Notes: generated from the letters alone by a model not told the origin. Numbered from the stretch's first letter, positions 1 through 5,302 are shown. The stretch is DNA of 6,517 nt from JBARCX01 sp049794535 (GCA_049794535.1 JBARCX010000237.1:1-6517); one strand, 5' to 3'. Numbers and translations: made by a program.

Positions 1-40
1 GGCCACTGGATTCCGGCCTGCGCCGGAATGACGAGCGTGA
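1..40. repeat. Short palindromic dispersed-type repeat
   Basis: A perfect inverted repeat, ATTCCGGC (10-17) and GCCGGAAT (22-29) around a CTGC loop, is flanked by GG and GACG. The form 'TGGATTCC-GGC…GCC-GGAATGACG' is the look of small intergenic palindromes that occur in many copies in Xanthomonadales, Neisseria and other proteobacteria. It lies outside any gene I can see and may be cut by the window edge. Copy number cannot be judged from one window, so the 'dispersed' label is an inference; the palindrome itself is seen directly. Confidence 0.55.
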
Positions 41-81
41 GGCGTGCCATCTGTATCACGCGCACTTAGATGCTTCACCTA

Positions 82-104
82 GGCTTTGAACAAGCGCTAA
101 AGCC
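82..104. repeat. Small inverted repeat
   Basis: GGCTTT (82-87) and AAAGCC (99-104) form a perfect 6-bp inverted repeat with an 11-nt spacer, in the non-coding stretch downstream of the minus-strand RibD-C gene. No T-run follows on either strand. It may be a weak transcript-end hairpin or chance. Confidence 0.25.
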
Positions 105-112
105 ATATTGTT

Positions 113-140
113 ACACCTGAGTTGGCAACGACTCAGGTGT
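113..140 (-). terminator. Hairpin overlapping the stop codon of the RibD-C gene (possible terminator)
   Basis: ACACCTGAGT (113-122) and ACTCAGGTGT (131-140) are perfect 10-bp arms with an 8-nt loop. The stop codon of the minus-strand gene (133-135) lies inside one arm. On the minus strand the hairpin is followed by AACAATATGG rather than a U-tract, so it is not a textbook Rho-independent terminator. It could be a transcript-end stabiliser or a terminator needing help from Rho. The dyad is certain; the function is inferred. Confidence 0.45.
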
Positions 141-657
141 CAATCACGTACTCACTTTGAACCAACCCACTCGGGTACTGCCGTGTTGCTACATGGCGCA
201 GCCGTACGTCACGCGGCAAGGTGCCGAACAGAGGCACGCCGCTACCAATAAGCACGGGCACACGCGTAATGATGAGGCGCTTGATAAGCCCCGCGCGCAG
301 AAAGCGTTGAATGGTGATGCCGCCGTCGACGTAAAGGTGGTCGATACCACGAGCAGCAAGCTTCGTAACGATTTCTGCGGGTGGCCCCGACAGTTGTTCG
401 ACGACACCGTCTTTGACCATGGATAGGTCGAGAGAGTGACTACTCAGCACAACAACCCGCTTGTCGCCATACGGCCATACATCGAAGCCAAGCACTGTTT
501 CGAAGGTGTTGCGACCTATGACGATGGCATCGACGCTAGCGATAAATTCGTTATAGCCATGAGGTTCGCCACCGCCTTCCGGCAACCAATCGAGACCCCC
601 GTTGGTTCGCGCAATGAAGCCATCGACACTGGTGCCGATAAAGACAGATGCGGTCAT
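133..657 (-). CDS. Dihydrofolate reductase family protein (RibD C-terminal domain, YwjB/YyaP-like)
   Basis: A 174-residue single-domain protein of the RibD-C/DHFR-like fold, probably a cytosolic NAD(P)H-dependent reductase of unknown substrate. Family features in order: the N-terminal strand and loop S10-VDGFIAR with G20-G21-L-D-W24; the nucleotide-binding segment IVIGRNTFE (45-53); a VVVLSS strand (68-73); YVDGG (109-113), the glycine-rich turn that contacts the cofactor; then FLRAGLI (119-125) and PVLIGSGVPLFG (134-145), both typical of stand-alone RibD-C proteins. Length is normal for the family. The ATG at 657 is preceded 5 nt upstream by a full AGGAGG ribosome-binding site (complement of 663-668), which fixes the start. 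It lacks the deaminase half of true RibD and is not a classical FolA, so a role in riboflavin or folate synthesis should not be assumed. It lies 203 bp downstream of, and co-directional with, the LysR gene; a shared transcript is possible but the gap argues for its own promoter. Confidence 0.93.
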   Translation of the reverse strand: MTASVFIGTSVDGFIARTNGGLDWLPEGGGEPHGYNEFIASVDAIVIGRNTFETVLGFDVWPYGDKRVVVLSSHSLDLSMVKDGVVEQLSGPPAEIVTKLAARGIDHLYVDGGITIQRFLRAGLIKRLIITRVPVLIGSGVPLFGTLPRDVRLRHVATRQYPSGLVQSEYVIDT

Positions 658-860
658 CGTAGCCTCCTAGCAAATGGCCACCCAGACGAATGGGGTTTCA
701 GACATTACTCGCTACGAGCTTCTAACGCTGTTATGACAATGAAAGCCTATGGGAGAACTTGAGGCGTTCGGCGAAGCGCTACGATTCCTGCACGAGAGGC
801 TTCAATGCTGGGATTCGCAAGCTCATCCCAGCCTACATTCTGTGTGATGTGCCGCGCGCT
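658..860. other. Intergenic region between the LysR and RibD-C genes
   Basis: This 203-bp gap holds the strong ribosome-binding site of the RibD-C gene at its left end and a hairpin near its right end (807-832). On the minus strand a TTGTCA hexamer (complement of 734-739) resembles a -35 box, but no convincing -10 sits 16-18 bp downstream, so I do not call a promoter. No small gene with a good start and ribosome-binding site was found. Confidence 0.5.
807..832 (-). terminator. Hairpin downstream of the LysR gene (possible terminator)
   Basis: GCTGGGAT (807-814) and ATCCCAGC (825-832) are perfect 8-bp arms with a 10-nt loop that can itself fold through GC-AA-GC. It begins about 28 nt after the LysR stop codon in the direction of that gene, where a terminator would be expected. 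The minus-strand sequence after the stem is ATTGAAGCC, with no U-tract, so intrinsic termination would be weak. Confidence 0.4.
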
Positions 861-1769
861 TCAATCTGTATTGATCACATACGGAGCCAACGTCTCCGCC
901 ATCCACGCCATAAAAAGCTGCACACGTTTTGACAGATTGCGGCGATGGGCATAAAGCAACGACACCGGCATAGGCTCGCTTCGATACTGCGGTAACACTT
1001 CCACCAAGCGTCCCTCCTCGATGTGCTCCCGCATACCAACGGCGGGCGTCTGGATCAAGCCTAGCCCGGCAAGACATGCGGCTGTGTATGCTTCCGAATT
1101 ATTTACCGTTACGGCACCTGCCATAGCCATGCTGCTGTAGCCGGTTCGGTCGGGGTACTCCCATCCGGTCGATTTGGTGCCTAGCGTGGGTACGTAATGG
1201 ATCAACTTGTGACGCGCCAGATCATCCAATGTCTGTGGCGTGCCGTAGCGACGTAGGTACCCCGGGCTGGCGCAGTTAATACAGAGAAAGTGCCCGAGCC
1301 GACGAGCCACCAGATTCGCATCGCCCAGCTCGCCCACGCGCAGCACGCAATCGAAACCTTCGCGGACCAAGTCGACACGACGATCGGTACAGCTCAGCTC
1401 TACCTCAAGCTGTGGATGAGCATCGAGGAAAGCGGGAAGCCGTGGAATGATGAAGCTGCGCGCGGCACCACTCGGCATGTCCACGCGAATGCGCCCCCGC
1501 AGAGACTGCGTGCCCTGCTGGAACATGGACTGCAATTCGTCCATATCTGCCAGTAAATCCTTGCAGCGCTCGTAGAACGCCCGTCCATCCTGAGTCAATT
1601 CCACGCGTCGAGTGGTTCGGTGCAGTAGGCGCGCACCGAGTGTGGCTTCCAGTTGCTGCACGGCGGTGGATGCACTCGCCTTGGGAATCCCTAGGCTGTC
1701 CGCGGCGCGGGTAAAGCTGGTGAGCTCGGCCACCCGGGTGAACACCTGCATCGCCTCTAGCTGATTCAT
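861..1769 (-). CDS. LysR-family transcriptional regulator
   Basis: A 302-residue DNA-binding regulator of normal LysR length. The N-terminal winged helix-turn-helix spans about residues 1-60: F10, the helix around S18-F-T-R-A-A-D, the recognition helix at P29-KASASTAVQQLE-41, then LG-ARLLHRTTR (44-54) and LT..G (58-62). The C-terminal part (about 88-296) is the periplasmic-binding-protein-like effector domain, including a DLVREGFDCVLRVG segment and GLGLIQTP. I chose the ATG at 1769 because GGAGG (complement of 1774-1778) sits 4 nt upstream. A GTG at 1784 in the same frame would place that site inside the gene and add five residues, so it is less likely. The gene is divergent from the SDR oxidoreductase gene, and two T-N11-A dyads lie in the gap, so it probably controls that gene and itself. 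The inducer is unknown. The sequence resembles the AaeR/DsdC-unrelated LTTR group often paired with SDR or quinone reductases, but no closer name is justified. Confidence 0.95.
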   Translation of the reverse strand: MNQLEAMQVFTRVAELTSFTRAADSLGIPKASASTAVQQLEATLGARLLHRTTRRVELTQDGRAFYERCKDLLADMDELQSMFQQGTQSLRGRIRVDMPSGAARSFIIPRLPAFLDAHPQLEVELSCTDRRVDLVREGFDCVLRVGELGDANLVARRLGHFLCINCASPGYLRRYGTPQTLDDLARHKLIHYVPTLGTKSTGWEYPDRTGYSSMAMAGAVTVNNSEAYTAACLAGLGLIQTPAVGMREHIEEGRLVEVLPQYRSEPMPVSLLYAHRRNLSKRVQLFMAWMAETLAPYVINTD

Positions 1770-1789
1770 GGGGCCTCCAGACACTTAAT

Positions 1790-1808
1790 TGTTCGTATTT
1801 TTCGAACA
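1790..1808. promoter_or_regulatory. Candidate LysR operator TGTTCG-N7-CGAACA
   Basis: A perfect 6-bp dyad, TGTTCG (1790-1795) and CGAACA (1803-1808), has a 7-nt T-rich spacer. T1793 and A1805 are separated by 11 bases, which meets the T-N11-A rule of LysR-type binding sites. It ends 21 bp from the LysR start codon and about 100 bp from the SDR start, the usual place for an autoregulatory recognition site. Binding by the adjacent LysR protein is inferred. Confidence 0.6.
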
Positions 1809-1834
1809 GATAAATCTAATTTAGCCAATTTATC
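1809..1834. promoter_or_regulatory. Second dyad in the LysR-SDR gap (possible activation site)
   Basis: Directly next to the first dyad, TAAAT (1811-1815) and ATTTA (1819-1823) form a palindrome whose outer T1811 and A1823 are again T-N11-A. A longer pair, GATAAAT (1809-1815) and ATTTATC (1828-1834), uses the same left arm with a different right arm. LysR regulators often use a strong recognition site plus a weaker activation site nearer the target promoter, which this arrangement resembles. The AT-rich sequence makes chance dyads more likely. Confidence 0.4.
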
Positions 1835-1909
1835 ACGCCTATAGCCATCAATAGAGTAGCCCCTGTCGTAGCACAACACACCCATTCCACGCCTTTGAAG
1901 GAGAGCACC

Positions 1910-2674
1910 ATGAGCAACTCGACCCCCATCGCCTTGATCACCGGCGGTAACCGCGGCTTGGGTAAAAATGCCGCCCTGCATCTCGCCCGCCAGGGTACGG
2001 ACGTCATCCTTACCTATCGCAGCAATCGCGCCGAGGCCGAAGCCGTGATCGCGGAAATTGAAAAGCTCGGCCGTCGCACCGTCGCACTGCCTTTGGATGC
2101 GAGCGTGAGCAGCAGCTTCAGTGCTTTCGCTGACCAAGTACGCGATGTACTGGCACGTCACTGGCAGCGCGACCGCTTCAATTACCTGGTCAACAACGCC
2201 GGTATTAGCGGCCATGCGACCATCGATCAGACGTCCGAAGCGCAATTCGACGAACTGATGAACGTCCATTTCAAAGGCGTGTTTTTCCTTACGCAGAAGT
2301 TGCTTCCGCTGATCGCGGACCACGGGCGCATCGTGAACGTGTCGACCGGTCTCACGCGCTTTGCCCTGCCCGGCTACGCTGCCTATGCGTCGATGAAGGG
2401 CGCCATCGAAGTGCTGACCAAGTACATGGCCAAGGAACTAGGTCCACGTGGCATTGCGGTAAACGCGATCGCCCCGGGTGCTATCGAAACGGATTTCAGT
2501 GGCGGCGCGGTACGCGACAATCCTGACCTTAATGCCTTCATTGCCTCACAAACCGCACTGGGTCGCACCGGTCTTCCCGACGATATCGGTGGCGTGATCG
2601 CCTCGCTGCTATCTCCGGCCAATGCGTGGGTCAATGCACAGCGGATCGAAGCATCCGGTGGCATGTTCATCTGA
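1910..2674 (+). CDS. SDR family NAD(P)-dependent oxidoreductase
   Basis: A 254-residue classical short-chain dehydrogenase/reductase, cytosolic, oxidising or reducing an alcohol/ketone pair with NAD(P)(H). The Rossmann cofactor motif is T11-G12-G-N-R-G16-L-G18, followed by a Y36-R37 pair after the second strand that suggests NADP(H) preference. NNAG is at 95-98. The catalytic tetrad is complete: N118, S145 (in NVST), Y159 and K163 (YASMK). PGAI (about 190s) and the C-terminal ASGGMFI are typical of FabG-like members. The ATG at 1910 has AAGGAG 6 nt upstream (1898-1903); an in-frame TTG at 1895 would swallow that site and is rejected. The gene is divergent from the LysR gene, which probably regulates it. 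A 3-oxoacyl-ACP reductase role is possible but no fatty-acid gene is nearby, so substrate is unassigned; similar LysR-paired SDRs often act on small aldehydes or ketones. Confidence 0.95.
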   Translation: MSNSTPIALITGGNRGLGKNAALHLARQGTDVILTYRSNRAEAEAVIAEIEKLGRRTVALPLDASVSSSFSAFADQVRDVLARHWQRDRFNYLVNNAGISGHATIDQTSEAQFDELMNVHFKGVFFLTQKLLPLIADHGRIVNVSTGLTRFALPGYAAYASMKGAIEVLTKYMAKELGPRGIAVNAIAPGAIETDFSGGAVRDNPDLNAFIASQTALGRTGLPDDIGGVIASLLSPANAWVNAQRIEASGGMFI

Positions 2675-2709
2675 GACAAAGCGTCGCCACAGCTGGTCAA
2701 TGACGAGTT

Positions 2710-2732
2710 GGTGCGTTGTCACCCAACGCACC
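2710..2732 (+). terminator. Hairpin downstream of the SDR gene (possible terminator)
   Basis: GGTGCGTTG (2710-2718) and CAACGCACC (2724-2732) are perfect 9-bp GC-rich arms with a 5-nt loop, starting 35 nt after the SDR stop codon. The stem is strong enough to end or protect the SDR transcript, but it is followed by TACCTCGG and no U-tract, so intrinsic termination would be imperfect. Confidence 0.5.
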
Positions 2733-2791
2733 TACCTCGGTAAAAGACTTTCAACAGACCCTAACAACCTCGGTGAGAACCGGGTCGGTTG

Positions 2792-2809
2792 AATGACATT
2801 TTTGTCATT
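2792..2809. promoter_or_regulatory. Cop-box-like operator upstream of the two-component operon
   Basis: AATGACA (2792-2798) and TGTCATT (2803-2809) form a perfect 7-bp dyad with a TTTT centre. Its core, TGACA-N4-TGTCA, is the same half-site and spacing as the published CusR box of E. coli (AATGACAANNTTGTCATT core) and the Pseudomonas CopR box (TGACANNNNTGTNAT). It is centred about 150 bp upstream of a response regulator of exactly that family, which fits autoregulation. The dyad is seen; binding is inferred. Confidence 0.75.
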
Positions 2810-2952
2810 TAAGGATCGCATGAAGATCACGAAATAAGCGCGTACCGCGCGGCGGCGTGCTCCATGCAACCGCCTGCGATGTCCGTTCTTGCAGCACTCC
2901 GACAAGTGACCTAAGTTAGAGCTTGCTACTTGAACATAGGCCTTGCTTGACC

Positions 2953-3633
2953 ATGCGAGTACTCATAGCCGAGGACGAGGCGAAAACGCGGCGCTACTTG
3001 GCGCAAGGGCTGCTTGAGCAAGGCTTCACTGTGGATGCGGTGGAAGATGGAAATGCCGCACTTACCCTGCTGCGTGAGCATGTTTTCGATGTAGCGGTGA
3101 TGGATGTGATGATGCCCGGACGCGATGGCTGGGCCGTGGTGAAGACTCTGCGAAGTGAGTCTATTCGTACCCCGATACTGTTCCTCACGGCGCGTGATCA
3201 TGTGGAAGATCGCGTGCGTGGCTTCGAGCTGGGTGGCGACGATTACCTGATCAAGCCATTTGCGTTCGCCGAATTGGTAGCACGCTTAAGAAACCTATCG
3301 CGTCGTGCCGAGCCATCAACCGAAGTCAACATGCTCAATATCGGCGACCTGACTTTCGACTTACTTCGGCATCGCGTTGAACGTGCCGGACACTCACTTC
3401 AATTGACGCCCAAGGAATATGCGCTGTTGCTGCTCTTGGCACGCCACCCTGGCCGCGTGCTCGCACGTACGTTGATTGCTGAAAGCGTCTGGGGCATCTA
3501 TTTCGAAACGCAAACCAATGTCGTCGATGTCATGATTCGTCGATTGCGTACCAAGCTCGACACCCCCTTCTCTGCGCCCTTACTCCACACGGTACGCGGT
3601 GTTGGCTACATGCTCGATGCGCCTGCAAACTAA
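2953..3633 (+). CDS. Heavy-metal-type response regulator, OmpR family (CopR/CusR/CzcR-like)
   Basis: A 226-residue cytosolic response regulator, the usual length of the family. The receiver domain (about 1-115) has the acidic pair E7-D8, phospho-acceptor D51 in VMDVMMPGRDGW, T79 and K101 in IKPFAFAEL. The segments EDEAKTRRYL, PGRDGW, LFLTARD-VEDRVRG and KPFAFAEL are hallmarks of the CztR/SilR/CopR subgroup. The winged-helix domain (about 125-222) has the recognition helix in TNVVDVMIRRLRTKLD and the terminal RGVGYML wing. The ATG at 2953 gives the conserved MRVLIAEDE start; a TTG at 2923 in the same frame would add ten residues that look unlike the family. The ribosome-binding site is weak (AGG 12 nt upstream). 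It overlaps the sensor kinase gene by 17 nt. The matched operator upstream implies autoregulation. The actual signal (copper, silver, zinc or another envelope stress) cannot be told from sequence, so no symbol is given. Confidence 0.95.
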   Translation: MRVLIAEDEAKTRRYLAQGLLEQGFTVDAVEDGNAALTLLREHVFDVAVMDVMMPGRDGWAVVKTLRSESIRTPILFLTARDHVEDRVRGFELGGDDYLIKPFAFAELVARLRNLSRRAEPSTEVNMLNIGDLTFDLLRHRVERAGHSLQLTPKEYALLLLLARHPGRVLARTLIAESVWGIYFETQTNVVDVMIRRLRTKLDTPFSAPLLHTVRGVGYMLDAPAN

Positions 3634-5053
3634 AGTGTTCGGCCGAACCTTTTCAATCAGCGCACGCCTGACGATGCTCTACACGTTGGTGACGTTGGCC
3701 GTGATCATGTCGCTGGCAACGATCCTCTACTTGAAGATATCCGACCGCTTTGACTCGAATCACCTGCGCTTTCTACAAGCCAAGATAGCCGAACAACAAA
3801 CCGATCTCCGCGATGGTCAGGGGCGGCCCGAAGTATTGCTGGATGAAATATCCAAGGAAACCGGCGAAAGCCACCCGCGCCAGTATTTGGCACGCCTTCT
3901 TTCCGCCGATGGCCACGTGTTGGGAGAGACGCCTGGCTTGCAGGGACGACTACCTGTTTCAGCATTTCCCCCAGCGGCTAGCGAACCACTCACGATGAAG
4001 AATGTTCGTCGCGTGGAGATCAATGATGACGGCGATCCTGATGTATTCGCGCTAGTGACAGTGCGCATGAACCCTGTCGCCAATTCACCTCCCTTACGCA
4101 TGCAACTTGCGGCAGGGATTACCGGCGACGATAAGTTGCTCTCCTACTTTCGCCGCCTTATGTGGCTGGCGCTAGCCCTGCTGACACCGATATTGATCCT
4201 TGCTGGGCGCTGGATAGCCACGCGCGGCTTGACACCGTTGATGCGTATTGTCAGCGCCGCCAAGGAAGTCACGCCAGATCGGTTGTCCGCACGCATCCCC
4301 ACCACGGCGCCATGGCCCCATGAACTTGGCGAACTGGTGCAGGTGTTCAACGACATGCTGACGCGGCTTGAAGAGGCGTTCAATCGGCTCTCCCGCTTCT
4401 CCAGCGACCTCGCGCACGAACTGCGCACACCCTTGAGCAACATGAGTGGTGAACTCGAGGTATGCCTGATGGCTGAGCGCAGCGGGCTGGACTATCGCGT
4501 CGTACTCGAATCAAACCTCGAGGAATGTCGCCGCCTGAGTGTGCTGGTCGAAAATCTGCTTTTCGTGGCGCGTGCAGAGCATGCCGGCCTTGGGCTTCGC
4601 CGGGAGACATTTGATGCCGGTGAAGCCTGCACCTGGGTTCTGGATCAACTGACGCCAGGCGCCACAGCTAACGGCATTCGTCTGTTGGTTGATGGACACG
4701 CAACGCTCAAGGCTGACCCGATCCTTTTCAGGCAAGCGTTGGTCAACTTGCTGGCCAACGCCTTGCGATATTCCCATGCTGGCGGCCAGGTTCTGGTTGG
4801 CTTGCAAAGCGATAAAGATGGCAGCACCACCGTACGCGTCAGTGACCATGGCATGGGCATCGATGCAGAACACCTACCGAAACTCTTTGACCGTTTTTAT
4901 CAGGTCAGTTCATCGCGAACGCGCAACGCTGGACAAGGTACGGGGCTGGGTCTTTCCATCGTGAAGGCCATCGTCGACATGCACGGTGGATCTGTCCACC
5001 TGGATAGCGCGCCAGGTGTCGGCACCACCGTGACCATGCACTTTCCGCAGTAA
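3617..5053 (+). CDS. Heavy-metal-type sensor histidine kinase (CopS/CusS-like)
   Basis: A 478-residue inner-membrane kinase, partner of the preceding regulator. Layout: short cytoplasmic N-terminus; transmembrane segment about 17-40; periplasmic sensor about 41-178; transmembrane segment about 181-199; HAMP linker about 200-252; dimerisation domain with phospho-acceptor H267 in FSSDLAHELRTP; ATPase domain with N-box N381 (NLLANALRYS), G1 box D410-HGMG and G2 box GTGLG (441-445). The architecture and the periplasmic pattern (…LLSADGHVLGETPGL…, then DPDVFALVTV) resemble the CztS/SilS/CopS group. The periplasmic part has few histidines (H49, H86, H100), no cysteine and two methionines near 151 and 162, so it lacks an obvious metal cluster. 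The start overlaps the regulator stop codon: ATG 3617 lies before TAA 3631-3633. No ribosome-binding site is visible, so translation is probably coupled. GTG 3599 and GTG 3635 are alternative in-frame starts. Confidence 0.93.
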   Translation: MRLQTKVFGRTFSISARLTMLYTLVTLAVIMSLATILYLKISDRFDSNHLRFLQAKIAEQQTDLRDGQGRPEVLLDEISKETGESHPRQYLARLLSADGHVLGETPGLQGRLPVSAFPPAASEPLTMKNVRRVEINDDGDPDVFALVTVRMNPVANSPPLRMQLAAGITGDDKLLSYFRRLMWLALALLTPILILAGRWIATRGLTPLMRIVSAAKEVTPDRLSARIPTTAPWPHELGELVQVFNDMLTRLEEAFNRLSRFSSDLAHELRTPLSNMSGELEVCLMAERSGLDYRVVLESNLEECRRLSVLVENLLFVARAEHAGLGLRRETFDAGEACTWVLDQLTPGATANGIRLLVDGHATLKADPILFRQALVNLLANALRYSHAGGQVLVGLQSDKDGSTTVRVSDHGMGIDAEHLPKLFDRFYQVSSSRTRNAGQGTGLGLSIVKAIVDMHGGSVHLDSAPGVGTTVTMHFPQ

Positions 5054-5116
5054 CCCGATACCCAAAGTATGCTGGATTACTACAGCCGCTAGCCACGCTT
5101 TGTCAGTAGCGCTAAG

Positions 5117-5130
5117 TGACATGAATGTCA
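5117..5130. promoter_or_regulatory. Second cop-box-like operator, upstream of the glycosyltransferase gene
   Basis: TGACAT (5117-5122) and ATGTCA (5125-5130) form a perfect 6-bp dyad with a GA centre. It matches the box before the regulator gene in both half-sites (TGACAT…TTGTCAT there, TGACAT…ATGTCAT here), in the 4-nt spacing and in the T that follows. It is about 173 bp upstream of the glycosyltransferase start codon, a distance similar to that of the first box from its gene (about 146 bp). This suggests the response regulator also controls the glycosyltransferase. Confidence 0.7.
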
Positions 5131-5263
5131 TCTCGCTGAGCGGCTTCCACCATCTCCCCACGACTAACCTTTTTCCCGAGCAGCCCTGCTACTCGGCGGG
5201 CACGGTATTGCGCTCGTCAACGCCGTGCGGCCTGCGCGTGCGCATTCGGCCACGACATCACCC

Positions 5264-5278
5264 AGGGATGGCATCCCT
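5264..5278. promoter_or_regulatory. Dyad in the leader of the glycosyltransferase gene
   Basis: AGGGATG (5264-5270) and CATCCCT (5272-5278) are perfect 7-bp arms around a single G. With so short a centre it is more like a protein-binding site than an RNA hairpin, though a 6-bp stem with a 3-nt loop could form. It ends 24 bp before the start codon. No known regulator box is recognised. Confidence 0.35.
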
Positions 5279-5302
5279 ATCGATCAATCGAGAATTTCCT
5301 TC

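Larger units (their letters stand above)
1770..1909. promoter_or_regulatory. Divergent promoter region of the LysR and SDR genes
   Basis: This 140-bp gap between oppositely oriented genes is AT-rich at 1783-1835, unlike the flanking coding DNA. It carries two dyads (listed separately), a TATAGC hexamer at 1840-1845 that could serve as the -10 of the SDR gene, and the ribosome-binding sites of both genes. No strong -35 lies 17 bp upstream of TATAGC, as expected if transcription depends on an activator. Promoter positions are inferred. Confidence 0.6.
2675..2952. other. Intergenic region between the SDR gene and the two-component operon
   Basis: This 278-bp stretch is non-coding as far as I can see. 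From left to right it holds a hairpin (2710-2732), an 8-bp direct repeat ACCTCGGT (2734-2741 and 2767-2774, 33 bp apart), a small dyad AACCG-GGT-CGGTT (2778-2790), the cop-box-like operator (2792-2809), a GCGCG-TAC-CGCGC dyad (2838-2850) and a roughly 100-bp leader before the response-regulator start. A weak promoter pair, TTGCAG (2889-2894) and TAAGTT (2912-2917) with 17-bp spacing, is possible but matches consensus at only half of the positions. Confidence 0.5.
5054..5302. other. Intergenic leader between the sensor kinase and glycosyltransferase genes
   Basis: This 249-bp gap has no convincing gene. It holds a lone TGTCA half-site (5101-5105), a TAGCGCTA palindrome (5107-5114), the second cop-box-like dyad (5117-5130), a CCGAG/CTCGG inverted repeat (5176-5180 and 5192-5196) and an AGGGATG-G-CATCCCT dyad (5264-5278). 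A poor promoter candidate is TAACCT at 5165-5170 as a -10. No clear intrinsic terminator follows the kinase gene, so read-through into the glycosyltransferase gene is possible. Confidence 0.5.

Noticed and set aside
734..743. TGACA at 734-738 as a possible third cop-box half-site near the RibD-C gene.
   Set aside because: The bases 4 nt further on are not TGTCA, so there is no dyad and the pentamer alone is uninformative.
1766..2323. 185-codon minus-strand frame opposite the SDR gene and its promoter region.
   Set aside because: The SDR frame on the other strand has every catalytic motif and a good ribosome-binding site, and this frame has no family resemblance.
2734..2774. Direct repeat ACCTCGGT at 2734-2741 and 2767-2774, about three helical turns apart.
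   Set aside because: Only 8 bp long and not linked to a known regulator. It could be an operator pair, but chance is as likely, so it is only mentioned in the intergenic entry.
2820..2837. Five-codon mini-ORF (MKITK) with AAGGA 4 nt upstream, just after the first cop-box-like dyad.
   Set aside because: It starts only 11 bp after the operator, so the promoter is likely to lie at or downstream of it and the mini-ORF may not be transcribed. A five-codon frame is also common by chance.
4511..4873. 120-codon minus-strand frame within the sensor kinase gene.
   Set aside because: It lies opposite the ATPase domain of the kinase and has no motif or plausible start context.
5176..5196. CCGAG/CTCGG inverted repeat next to a run of five T's, considered as a terminator after the kinase gene.
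   Set aside because: The T-run precedes the stem on the plus strand, and on the minus strand the stem is followed by A's, so the order is wrong for an intrinsic terminator on either strand.
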